Assembly: GCF_014333615.1 (NCBI RefSeq)
Contig: NZ_JACSCY010000005.1
Coordinates: forward strand, 248,001 to 312,000
Direction of reading: 5' to 3'
Source: Hymenobacter citatus
GTDB taxonomy: Bacteria; Bacteroidota; Bacteroidia; Cytophagales; Hymenobacteraceae
DNA: 64,000 nt
Part shown: one piece after another, positions 17,729 to 24,967 of the stretch
Position numbering within the stretch: the first letter of the stretch is position 1
Layout: each line of letters opens with the position of its first letter
The notes under the pieces: generated by a model
Databases searched by the model: none
Seen by the model: the letters and a program-made list of their open reading frames with translations, nothing else
What the model was told of the DNA's origin: nothing
Program-made: the position numbers and the translations under genes

Positions 17729-18583
17729 ATGCTCAAGCAAACCCTACTCGCCGCCCTACTCTTCCTCGGCGCTGCCACTACCCTATCGGCCCAAACCCTG
17801 AAGCTGGCGACCTACAACATCCGCTACGACAATAAGAACGACACGGCCAACGCCTGGAGCAAGCGCGTGCCCTACCTCACCAAGCTCGTTCGCTTTCAAG
17901 ATTTCGACGTGTTTGGCACCCAGGAAGTGCTCTACAACCAGTTGCAGGATATGGCCGGTCAGCTGCCCGGCTACGCGCACGTAGGTGTGGGCCGTGACGA
18001 CGGCAAGCAGGCCGGCGAGTTCTCGACTATCTTCTATAAGAAAGACAAGTTTGAGCTGCTGCAACAGGGCACGTTCTGGCTGTCGCCTACCAGCGCCACG
18101 CCCAGCAAGGGCTGGGATGCCGCCCTATCCCGCATCTGCTCCTGGGCGCACCTGCGCGACAAAAGCACCGGCTTCACGTTCTACTTCTTCAACACCCACT
18201 TCGACCACGTGGGCAAGGAAGCCCGGAAGGAAAGCGCCAAGCTGATCTTGGCCAAGGTGAAGGAAATGGCCGGCACCACGCCCGCCGTCCTTACCGGCGA
18301 CTTCAACATCGACCAGCGCAACGAGAGCTACACCATTCTGAGCACCTCGGGCACGCTGAAGGACGCCTACCAAACAGCGCAGGTCGTATACGCGCCCAAC
18401 GGCACGTTCAACGGCTTCGACCCCGCCCGCAAAACCGATGCCCGCATCGACCACATCTTCCTCAGCCCCGCCTTCACCGCCACCCGCTACGGCATCCTGA
18501 CGGACACGTACGGCGGTGGCAAAACGCCCTCCGACCACTACCCCGTAGCCGTGGAGGTGCAGTATAGCGCGAAGAAAAAGTAG
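17729..18583 (+). CDS. Secreted endonuclease/exonuclease/phosphatase (EEP) family protein
   Basis: A 284-residue protein with a signal peptide (cleaved near TLSAQ, residue ~22). The EEP fold motifs are all present: LATYNIRYDN, FGTQEVLYNQLQDM (metal Glu), FFNTHFDHVGKEAR (His), VLTGDFNIDQRNE (Asp-Asn), DARIDHIFLS and the terminal PSDHYPVAVEV (Asp-His pair). The family holds nucleases, inositol-phosphate phosphatases and sphingomyelinases; secreted forms beside SusCD are common in Bacteroidota and their substrates are mostly unknown. It is the last apparent gene of the susC-susD-EEP operon, 160 bases after susD. Confidence 0.92.
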   Translation: MLKQTLLAALLFLGAATTLSAQTLKLATYNIRYDNKNDTANAWSKRVPYLTKLVRFQDFDVFGTQEVLYNQLQDMAGQLPGYAHVGVGRDDGKQAGEFSTIFYKKDKFELLQQGTFWLSPTSATPSKGWDAALSRICSWAHLRDKSTGFTFYFFNTHFDHVGKEARKESAKLILAKVKEMAGTTPAVLTGDFNIDQRNESYTILSTSGTLKDAYQTAQVVYAPNGTFNGFDPARKTDARIDHIFLSPAFTATRYGILTDTYGGGKTPSDHYPVAVEVQYSAKKK

Positions 18584-18629
18584 AAATATTGGCGATGTCG
18601 CGGGGCTGTGCCCCGTGCCGACTATGCGC

Positions 18630-18699
18630 AGGCCTCTGGCCTGCCGTCGTTCGCGCCGATAAGCCATATGAAGTCGTTCGAGCGGGCATGCCAGAGGCT
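18630..18699. repeat. Degenerate paired inverted repeat (GCCTCTGGC type)
   Basis: GCCTCTGGCCTGCCGTCGTT at about 18632-18651 is answered by an imperfect inverted copy, AACGA-like to GCCAGAGGC, at about 18676-18699. It is much less regular than the other paired repeats here. A small GGGGCTGTGCCCC hairpin lies just upstream (18602-18614) and could terminate the EEP operon. Confidence 0.4.
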
Positions 18700-18720
18700 A
18701 GGGGTGCAACTTCTCCCCAG

Positions 18721-18891
18721 GATAGCATCGTGCACCTGAGCCGCGTCGTATCGGGCACGTTGTTGGACCTCACGGGCTGTCCCGTACGCACCCTCGCCGC
18801 CACCGGCCACCTCAAAATTACTGGCCTGACTAGTGGTGTATACCTGCTGCGCATCACCGATGGCGCCATCAGCAAGCTGGTAGTACGGTAG
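18721..18891 (+). pseudogene. Orphan T9SS type A sorting-domain fragment
   Basis: An open frame runs from 18589, but its first part is repeat-derived and not protein-like. From 18721 the 56 encoded residues look like the C-terminal half of a T9SS (Por secretion) sorting domain: LLDLTGCPVRTL, then HLKITGLTSGVYLLRITDG and a closing ISKLVVR. Such domains are normally fused to large cargo proteins. Here no cargo remains and a repeat has replaced the upstream sequence, so it is most likely the tail of a deleted gene. A functional tiny protein is unlikely. Confidence 0.6.
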
Positions 18892-19152
18892 GCACGAGCG
18901 GCACGCATACTACGGCACACAAGGATATAAATACTTCTTTACCAACAGCATATAACGTTGGGGCTCTGTTCTTACGCTTCTGTGAGTGTGAAGTGAGTGG
19001 TGGTTGCGTTAAATAAATTTTGCGCCAATAACACTTTAATTCTAAATTGGACCATCAGTCATTTTTTGACTATTTGTGCAACAAAGAATAATTCACATCG
19101 GTAAAAGGGGTATCATTCACCCATTTCTAATCCCTTTTCAAACCCATTTCTC
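18892..19152. other. Intergenic region upstream of the DUF892 gene
   Basis: No gene is recognised. The second half is AT-rich and regulatory in look: a TAAATTTTG near 19014, the operator-like motif at 19050-19060, and GTCATTTTTTGAC, a small inverted repeat overlapping it (19058-19070). Confidence 0.4.
19050..19060. promoter_or_regulatory. Putative TetR operator, copy 1 (upstream of DUF892 gene)
   Basis: GACCATCAGTC differs from the palindrome GACTnnnAGTC by one base. As in the other copies it directly follows a -7-like string (CTAAATTG) and is followed by ATTTT. It lies 93 bases before the DUF892 start. Confidence 0.5.
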
Positions 19153-19632
19153 ATGAACCAGCAAGCATTAAAAGACCTCATTAAAACTGCATTATCGGCC
19201 CTGCAAAGTGGCGGTGAAGTGGGCGCGAAAGCCACTGCTGATGCCCTGAAAGCTGCTACCAACCCTGATTTGCGCGCCGCCCTCAACCAGGATATCGAGG
19301 TGGCCAAGGACTGGACCAAGCGCATTGAAGCCGCTATTGCCGAAGTTGGGGGTGTGCCTTCGCAAGACAACAAGATTGTGGAGGCACACTACGAAGTGAG
19401 CAAGGAAACCCAGAAAGAAGCCGAAACCGAAACTGTGCGCGACCTGGGCATTATTAGTAGCGCCCAGTTGTCGCTGCTCTATTGGGTTGCCTCGTTTGGC
19501 ACCCTGCGGGAGTACGCCGAAGCAGCTGGCTACACCCAAACGGCCCAAGCCATGCAACAGAGTCTGCACGAAGCCAAGCAGGCAGATGAGCAGTACACCG
19601 CTATTGCCAAGAGCATTCTGGCGACGAAATAG
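19153..19632 (+). CDS. Ferritin-like DUF892 (YciE/YciF-type) protein
   Basis: A 159-residue soluble helical protein with no signal peptide. The helices LRAALNQDIEVAKDWTKRIE and SAQLSLLYWVASFGTLREYA followed by GYTQTAQAMQQSLHEAKQAD fit the last helices of DUF892, a ferritin-like family linked to stress and to possible iron or peroxide handling. The usual EHYE-type ligand stretch before GTLxxYA reads SLLYWVASFGTL here, so metal binding is doubtful. The -7/operator motif upstream matches those in front of the nearby tetR gene and RND operon, which suggests shared control. Family assignment is by pattern memory and is moderately secure. Confidence 0.65.
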   Translation: MNQQALKDLIKTALSALQSGGEVGAKATADALKAATNPDLRAALNQDIEVAKDWTKRIEAAIAEVGGVPSQDNKIVEAHYEVSKETQKEAETETVRDLGIISSAQLSLLYWVASFGTLREYAEAAGYTQTAQAMQQSLHEAKQADEQYTAIAKSILATK

Positions 19633-19903
19633 CTCTTCCCGCCACCAAGGTGCGGGTTTGGGCCCTCCCTGGCTACGTGCCTCGGTTTCAGGCTGCCTAC
19701 CCTATCCTCTACACCCGCTGCTTGTATTTGACGCGGCGTGGCTCACGACTGGTCTTGACACGTTCTGAGTCACGTCGCGCCAATCTTTTCTTCGCCTTTG
19801 CTCTGCTTAAGCAGGTTTCGGTATTTGCGGCGCGCACGAACAGCACCGCGTAGAGTTGGGGCCGAATTTTGGCAAACTAGCAGTGGACTCACCGAAAGAT
19901 TCG

Positions 19904-19911
19904 TATTTTTG
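19904..19911 (+). promoter_or_regulatory. -7 promoter element of the tetR gene
   Basis: TATTTTTG matches TAnnTTTG exactly, 33 bases before the tetR start. The operator-like palindrome begins at the very next base, so a bound repressor would cover the transcription start. This is the cleanest of the four promoter/operator units. Confidence 0.6.
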
Positions 19912-19922
19912 GACTGTCAGTC
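19912..19922. promoter_or_regulatory. Putative TetR operator, copy 2 (upstream of tetR)
   Basis: GACTGTCAGTC is a perfect 4-3-4 palindrome directly after the -7 element. It supports autoregulation of the TetR gene that starts at 19944. Confidence 0.6.
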
Positions 19923-19943
19923 ACAAACAGACTTATTTGGTCG

Positions 19944-20573
19944 ATGGGAGTTAAAGAGCGCAAACAACGGGAAAAGGAATATCGGGAGCAGTCGATTTTG
20001 GCCGCCGCCAAAACCGTTTTCCTGACCAAGGGACTGGTGGCTGCTACCATTGATGACATTGCGGCCGCCGCCGAACTGGGCAAGGGCACTCTATACCGGC
20101 ATTACCGCAGCAAGGAAGATATTATGCTGGCCCTGAGCGAGCAGGCTTTCCGGGAGCTGCACCAGCGCTATGTGGCGGCAGTGGCCAAAGGTGGCTCTGG
20201 CCTGGACAAATTGCTGCGCACTCGGCGGGCCTTTTTCCAATTTACCATGGAGAACCCGGCCTACTTCGGTTTTATTGCCTTCTTCGAGTCGCCGTTCTCC
20301 ACAAATGCTCCCGAGCAGCTTGCCGACATTGCTACCACCACGCACCAGCTGATGATGGAGCTACGCGACGAGGGCATAGCCGACGGCTCGATGCGCAAGG
20401 ATATCGATGCCAACTTGCTGGCTTACAGCATATGGGGTACTTCCTACGGGATGATGCAGTTCATCGTCAACAAGGGTAGCTACCTGATGGAGCCCCAGCA
20501 CACCGACCCTGCTGCGCAGTTTGAAGCATACATAATGCTGCTGGAAAGCGGCTTGCGGGCCCCAGCCGGCTAG
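19944..20573 (+). CDS. TetR/AcrR-family transcriptional regulator
   Basis: A 209-residue one-component repressor-type regulator. The N-terminal helix-turn-helix is textbook: ILAAAKTVFLTKGLVAATID followed by DIAAAAELGKGTLYRHYRSK (residues ~18-57). The C-terminal helical domain (about 80-205, with MENPAYFGFIAFFES) would bind an unknown ligand. The start at 19944 (ATGGGAG) gives a short basic lead (KERKQREKEYREQ) before the HTH. It lies in front of an RND efflux operon and both carry the GACTnnnAGTC-type motif, so it probably represses the pump and itself, as AcrR and MexL-like proteins do. Confidence 0.95.
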   Translation: MGVKERKQREKEYREQSILAAAKTVFLTKGLVAATIDDIAAAAELGKGTLYRHYRSKEDIMLALSEQAFRELHQRYVAAVAKGGSGLDKLLRTRRAFFQFTMENPAYFGFIAFFESPFSTNAPEQLADIATTTHQLMMELRDEGIADGSMRKDIDANLLAYSIWGTSYGMMQFIVNKGSYLMEPQHTDPAAQFEAYIMLLESGLRAPAG

Positions 20574-20602
20574 CGGGCCACAAGGCAGCACCTTTTTTTT
20601 AA

Positions 20603-20634
20603 CATTTTTGGACTAATAGTCATTTTATGAACAA
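20603..20634 (+). promoter_or_regulatory. Putative promoter/operator of the RND operon, upstream copy
   Basis: CATTTTTG (20603-20610, one mismatch to TAnnTTTG) is followed at once by GACTAATAGTC (20611-20621), a perfect 4-3-4 palindrome. Bases 20616-20634 are repeated exactly at 20695-20713, where the copy contains the real start codon of the adaptor gene. Here the repeat yields only a three-codon frame (Met-Asn-Lys-stop from 20627). Confidence 0.5.
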
Positions 20635-20681
20635 ATAGTTGGAGCAGTGGTAAAGCAACATGTCTTGGCTCATTTTTTTAC

Positions 20682-20713
20682 TCTAATTGAACCGATAGTC
20701 ATTTTATGAACAA
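20682..20713 (+). promoter_or_regulatory. Putative promoter/operator of the RND operon, start-proximal copy
   Basis: TCTAATTG (20682-20689) is followed by AACCGATAGTC (20690-20700), a degenerate operator keeping the AGTC half-site. The adaptor start codon (20706) lies inside the 19-base direct repeat 20695-20713. If this promoter is used the leader would be only about ten bases. Confidence 0.35.
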
Positions 20714-21800
20714 CGAAGCAAACTTACTCTCTGCTTACGCGCCACGCAGGCAGCCAGCCCTGCGCTGGCTGCCTTGGGTGTTGCTACCCGGCGTAGTGGC
20801 CTGCTCCAAGCCCGCTGAACAGGCCCGCACGGCCCAGCCTTCCTCCGTGCCTTCTGTGGCCGTGCAGGTGCAGGCAGTAGGCACTACATCTGGCAGCGCC
20901 GAACAAACCTATAGTGGCACCATTGAGGCCGAAAACACAGCCAGCCTGGGCTTTGGTGCGGCCGGCACGGTGCGCCAGGTACTGGTGCGCGAAGGCGAAC
21001 AGGTGCGGGCGGGCCAGCTACTGGCCACGCTGGAACGGGAGGAGTACGCCAGCCTGGTAGCCGGCGCCGAGGCCTCGCTGCGGGAAGCCCGCGACCACGC
21101 CCGCCGCTCGCAGCAGCTTTTCCAGGCAGAAAGCCTGACCGAGCGCGAGCTGGTGCAGGCCACCACGGCCTTGCAGCGCGCCCAAGCCAACGCCCAGGTG
21201 GCCCGCAAGCATCTGAAAGACACCTACCTGCGGGCACCTTTTGCGGGGCTGGTGGCAAGCCGGATGGTAGAGCCGGGCGTGACGGCCATGCCGGGTAGTC
21301 CGGCGTTCAGCCTCATCAAAACTCAGCAAGTGTTTGCGCGGGCCGTGGTGCCGGAAGCGGAGATTGGGCGCATGGCCAAGGGCACAACGGTGCGGGTGCA
21401 GGTGCCAGCGCTGAACCGCGACGTGACGGGCCAGGTGCAGGTCATCAGTCCCGTAGCCGACCCCACATCGCGCAGCTTCTATTTGAAAGTGCTGCTGCCC
21501 AACCCTGGGCTACGCTTGCTGCCGGGCATGCTGGCCAGCCTGCGCATTCCGCTGCCGCCAGGCTCCAGCAAGCCGCTGGTGGCAGTGGCGCCGCAGGTAG
21601 TGGTGCAGGAGACCGACGGTGCTAGCGTGGTGTATGTGCCTGATGCGGCCGGCCAAACGGCCCGGCGCCGCCGGGTGGTGCTGGGGCCGGTGCAGGGCCA
21701 GCAAGTGGTGGTAGCGCAGGGCCTGGCGGCTACCGACCGGGTCATTGTGGCCGGGCAGCAGCGCCTGCACGATGGGCAGGCCATTCACATTCTTCCGTAA
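20706..21800 (+). CDS. RND efflux periplasmic adaptor (membrane fusion protein)
   Basis: A 364-residue HlyD/AcrA-type adaptor, lipid-anchored through LLPGVVAC (Cys32). The order is a barrel-sandwich half-motif (GFGAAGTVRQVLVREGEQVR), a coiled-coil hairpin (about 105-160, REARDHARRSQQLFQAESLT), the second lipoyl half (YLRAPFAGLVASRMVEPGVT), then beta-barrel and membrane-proximal domains with VVLGPVQGQQVVVAQGL. It links the inner-membrane pump to the TolC-type channel. It is the first gene of an operon with the pump 13 bases downstream. The start codon sits inside a 19-base direct repeat (see 20682-20713). Substrates cannot be read from the sequence. Confidence 0.95.
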   Translation: MNNEANLLSAYAPRRQPALRWLPWVLLPGVVACSKPAEQARTAQPSSVPSVAVQVQAVGTTSGSAEQTYSGTIEAENTASLGFGAAGTVRQVLVREGEQVRAGQLLATLEREEYASLVAGAEASLREARDHARRSQQLFQAESLTERELVQATTALQRAQANAQVARKHLKDTYLRAPFAGLVASRMVEPGVTAMPGSPAFSLIKTQQVFARAVVPEAEIGRMAKGTTVRVQVPALNRDVTGQVQVISPVADPTSRSFYLKVLLPNPGLRLLPGMLASLRIPLPPGSSKPLVAVAPQVVVQETDGASVVYVPDAAGQTARRRRVVLGPVQGQQVVVAQGLAATDRVIVAGQQRLHDGQAIHILP

Positions 21801-21813
21801 CCCGCTTCGTTTT

Positions 21814-24800
21814 ATGAAAGAACAAGCTTCCAAACGCCGCCTCAACCTGATTGAGGCAGCCATGAAATACAAGCAGGTTACCTTTGGTATCACCCTGCTA
21901 CTGGCGCTGGCGGGCATCTGGGCCCTGTACAGCATGCCGCGCATGGAAGACCCGCGCATCACTATTCGGCAGGGCCTGGTGCTGGCGGTATACCCAGGGG
22001 CCGACGAGATGACGGTGGAAAACCAGCTGACCAAGAAGCTGGAACAGCAGCTCTTCAGCTACAAAGAGGTGCGGAAGGAGAAGACCTACTCCACCACCAA
22101 GGCCGGGGCCGTGGTAATCAACGTGACCTTGCAGGACTGGGTGACGGATACTGATAAGTTCTGGACCAAGCTTCAGGACGGGCTCAACGCCAACAAGCAA
22201 CTGATTCCGCCGGGCGTGCAGGGGCCGTACGTAAACGGCGAGTTTGGCGATGTGGCGGCTCTGATGCTGGCCGTCACGGCTCCAGACCGCAGCTACGCCG
22301 ACCTGAAGGAATACCTCGACCAGCTGGAAGACGCCCTCAAAACCCTACCCCAGGTGGCCAAAATCCGGCGCTACGGCGAGCAGCGCGAGCAGGTGTCCGT
22401 GACGACATCGGCCGACCGGCTGCGGCAGTACGGCCTCGACTTTGGCCAGATGGCGGCCGTGCTGCAAAGCCAGAACAACGTGCGCTACTCGGGCGAGCTA
22501 AAGCTGCCCGCGGCCCGCGTGCCGGTGTTCACCGAAGGGCTCTACCGCTCGCAGCAGGCGCTGGCCAACCAGCTGATTTACACGGACCCGGCCTCGGGCA
22601 ACCAGGTGCGGCTGCGCGACGTGGCCCAGTTGGAGCGTCGCAACGAGGAGCTGACTTCGCGCATCAGCATCGACGGCCAGCCAGCCGTGATGCTGACCGT
22701 GGAGATGCAGCCGGGCAACAATATCGTCTGGTTTGGCGACCAGCTTCAGGCCCGAATCAAGGAAGTGGAAGCCCGCTTCCCGAAGGGCGTGCGGGTGCAG
22801 GAAATTGTGAGCCAGCCCGCGGTGGTCGACCACAAGCTGCATGACTTTTTCGTGGAGCTGAGCATTGCCGTGGCCTCGGTTATTGCGGTGGTGATGCTGC
22901 TGCTGCCGCTGCGCATTGCCCTGATTTCGGCCATTGCCTGCCCGCTCTCCATCCTCATCACGTTTGCCGTGATGCACCTGCTGGGCATGGAAATTCACCA
23001 GGTGTCGCTGGCGGCGCTGGTGATTGTGCTGGGCATGGTGGTAGACGACGCCATTGTGGTGGTAGACAACTACGTGGAGAAGCTCGACGAGGGCCTGGAC
23101 CGCTGGCAGGCGGCCTGGCGCGCGGCCACCGATTTATTTGTGCCGGTGCTGGCGGCCACGGCCACCATCATCTTTGCCTTTCTACCCTCGGCCCTGGTGT
23201 ACACGGGCCTCACCAAGGAGTTTTCGATGCACATTCCGGCGACCGTGGCGGTGGCGCTGACGTCGTCGTTTCTGGTCTCGATGCTGCTCACGCCCTACCT
23301 CTGCTACTTCGCTATTCGGGAGGGGCTGCACGCGAAAAAGGCCGGTGCACCCGCCGGCAAGCCCTCGGTTATCGACCGGGTGCAGGCGTGGTTTAACCGG
23401 GCCGTGGACTGGAGTTTCGCGCGGCCCAAGCTGGTGCTCACGCTGGGCTTTTCGTTTATTCTGCTGGCCGGCGTTTTCGGCTCGCAGCTCAAGTTTGAGT
23501 ACCTACCCTACGCCGAGCGCGACCAGTTCAACCTGGAGCTGTGGCTGCCCGAGGGCACGCCCGTGGCCCAGACCGAGCGGGCCGTTGCCCGCCTGACGGC
23601 CGCCATCCGGGGCGATAAGCGCATCCGGCAGGTGGTCAGCTTTATCGGCACCGGCTCGCCGCGCTTTTACTCGAGCTACGCTCCCGAGGCCCCGGCCGAA
23701 AACTACGCCCAGGTGTTCATTAGCACCACCAGCGCCGAGGCCACCGTGGCCCTGGCCAAGGAGTACGCGCACTCCTTGCAGCCAGTGGTGCCCGAGGGCT
23801 CGGTACGGGTGCGCCGCCTGAGCTGGAAGGAAACCAAGGCCCCGATTGAGGTGCGCGTGGTGGGCGACAACGTGGCGGCCATCCGCCGGGTAGGCCAGCA
23901 GGTGGCGCAGCTTCTGGCTAGCACCGCCAACACCCACTTCGTGCGCGACGACTGGCGCAATCCCTACCTGGGCGTGGCTGTGCGCGTGAAAGAAGATCAG
24001 GCTAGCCGCCTGGGTGTGAGCAAGGAAGCTGTGGGCCAGACCCTGGGCGGCAGCCTCAAAGGGTGGCCCGTCTCCACGCTCTGGGAGGGCGACAAGCCCC
24101 TGGACATTGTGCTGCGCCTCGACGAAAAAGACCGCCAGCAGCTCAGCGACGTGAACCAAGTGTACGTGACGACGGCCTACCAGACCAAGGTGCCCCTGCG
24201 CCAGGTGGCCGACGTGGTGCCCGCCTGGCACCTGAGCAATATTGTGCGCCGCAACGGGCTGCGCACCCTCACCGTGAGCAGCGACACGGATTTTGGCCGG
24301 GTGGCCGGGCAGATTCTGGACGAGGTCCGGCCCCAGCTCGACGCGCTACCGCTACCAGCCGGCGTGCACCTGGAGTACGGCGGCGACGACGAATCGGGCC
24401 GCGACGCGGCCCCCAACGCCAACCTGGCCCTGGGCCTGAGCTTTCTGCTGATTTTCCTCACGCTGCTGATTCAGTTCCGCCACCTGGGTCGGGCGCTCAT
24501 CGTGTTATCTACGTTCTTTCTGAGCTTGCCCGGCGCCATGTTTGGCCTCTGGATAACGGATAACCCACTGGGCATGACCGCCTTTCTGGGCATCAATAGT
24601 TTGCTGGGCATCGTGGTGCGCAACGGCATCATCCTGGTCGATTACGCCGACGAGCTGGTGCGCGAGCACGGCTACAGCATCCGGGAGGCCGCCATTCACT
24701 CGGCGCAACGGCGCATGCGCCCCATCTTCCTCACCTCGTCGGCCGCCGCCGTGGGCGTGATTCCCATGATTCTGAGCAAATCCCCCCTGTGGGCGCCCCT

Positions 24801-24954
24801 GAGCAGCGTCATTGCCTTCGGCATTATGGTAGCCATGGGCATGACCCTGTTTGTGGTGCCCGTGCTCTACTACCAGTCGCTGAAACCCCGCCGGAACGCC
24901 GCCCCCACTACTCCCCACGACGGCAACCAGCCCGCGCTGGCGCTGGCCCACTAA
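21814..24954 (+). CDS. RND efflux transporter permease (AcrB/MexB superfamily)
   Basis: A 1046-residue inner-membrane pump. The ATG at 21814 (MKEQASKRRLNLIEAAMKYK) is chosen over an in-frame ATG at 21745 that overlaps the adaptor gene. Transmembrane helix 1 (FGITLLLALAGIWALY) is followed by the first porter loop with LAVYPGADEMTVENQLTKKL. TM4 carries GMVVDDAIVVVDN, the paired Asp residues that relay protons in RND pumps. A second large loop (about 520-835) and the last helices (GINSLLGIVVRNGIILVDYA, ILSKSPLWAPLSSVIAFG) complete the duplicated RND fold. It exports substrate by proton antiport with its adaptor and channel. The nearby TetR gene is the probable controller. Confidence 0.96.
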   Translation: MKEQASKRRLNLIEAAMKYKQVTFGITLLLALAGIWALYSMPRMEDPRITIRQGLVLAVYPGADEMTVENQLTKKLEQQLFSYKEVRKEKTYSTTKAGAVVINVTLQDWVTDTDKFWTKLQDGLNANKQLIPPGVQGPYVNGEFGDVAALMLAVTAPDRSYADLKEYLDQLEDALKTLPQVAKIRRYGEQREQVSVTTSADRLRQYGLDFGQMAAVLQSQNNVRYSGELKLPAARVPVFTEGLYRSQQALANQLIYTDPASGNQVRLRDVAQLERRNEELTSRISIDGQPAVMLTVEMQPGNNIVWFGDQLQARIKEVEARFPKGVRVQEIVSQPAVVDHKLHDFFVELSIAVASVIAVVMLLLPLRIALISAIACPLSILITFAVMHLLGMEIHQVSLAALVIVLGMVVDDAIVVVDNYVEKLDEGLDRWQAAWRAATDLFVPVLAATATIIFAFLPSALVYTGLTKEFSMHIPATVAVALTSSFLVSMLLTPYLCYFAIREGLHAKKAGAPAGKPSVIDRVQAWFNRAVDWSFARPKLVLTLGFSFILLAGVFGSQLKFEYLPYAERDQFNLELWLPEGTPVAQTERAVARLTAAIRGDKRIRQVVSFIGTGSPRFYSSYAPEAPAENYAQVFISTTSAEATVALAKEYAHSLQPVVPEGSVRVRRLSWKETKAPIEVRVVGDNVAAIRRVGQQVAQLLASTANTHFVRDDWRNPYLGVAVRVKEDQASRLGVSKEAVGQTLGGSLKGWPVSTLWEGDKPLDIVLRLDEKDRQQLSDVNQVYVTTAYQTKVPLRQVADVVPAWHLSNIVRRNGLRTLTVSSDTDFGRVAGQILDEVRPQLDALPLPAGVHLEYGGDDESGRDAAPNANLALGLSFLLIFLTLLIQFRHLGRALIVLSTFFLSLPGAMFGLWITDNPLGMTAFLGINSLLGIVVRNGIILVDYADELVREHGYSIREAAIHSAQRRMRPIFLTSSAAAVGVIPMILSKSPLWAPLSSVIAFGIMVAMGMTLFVVPVLYYQSLKPRRNAAPTTPHDGNQPALALAH

Positions 24955-24967
24955 CCTCGCTTTTCCT

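Larger units (their letters stand above)
19633..19943. other. Intergenic region between DUF892 and tetR
   Basis: About 310 bases. No convincing gene: short open frames have no recognisable protein pattern. The last 45 bases hold the tetR promoter and operator (19904-19922). Confidence 0.4.

Noticed and set aside
18589-18720. Start of an apparent 100-residue gene after EEP
   Set aside because: The first 44 codons come from hairpins and a degenerate inverted repeat; only the later sorting-domain part is protein-like.
19650-19853. Short plus-strand open frames between DUF892 and tetR
   Set aside because: The frames (for example 19650-19853 and 19798-20025) show no recognisable pattern, and the second overlaps the tetR promoter and start.
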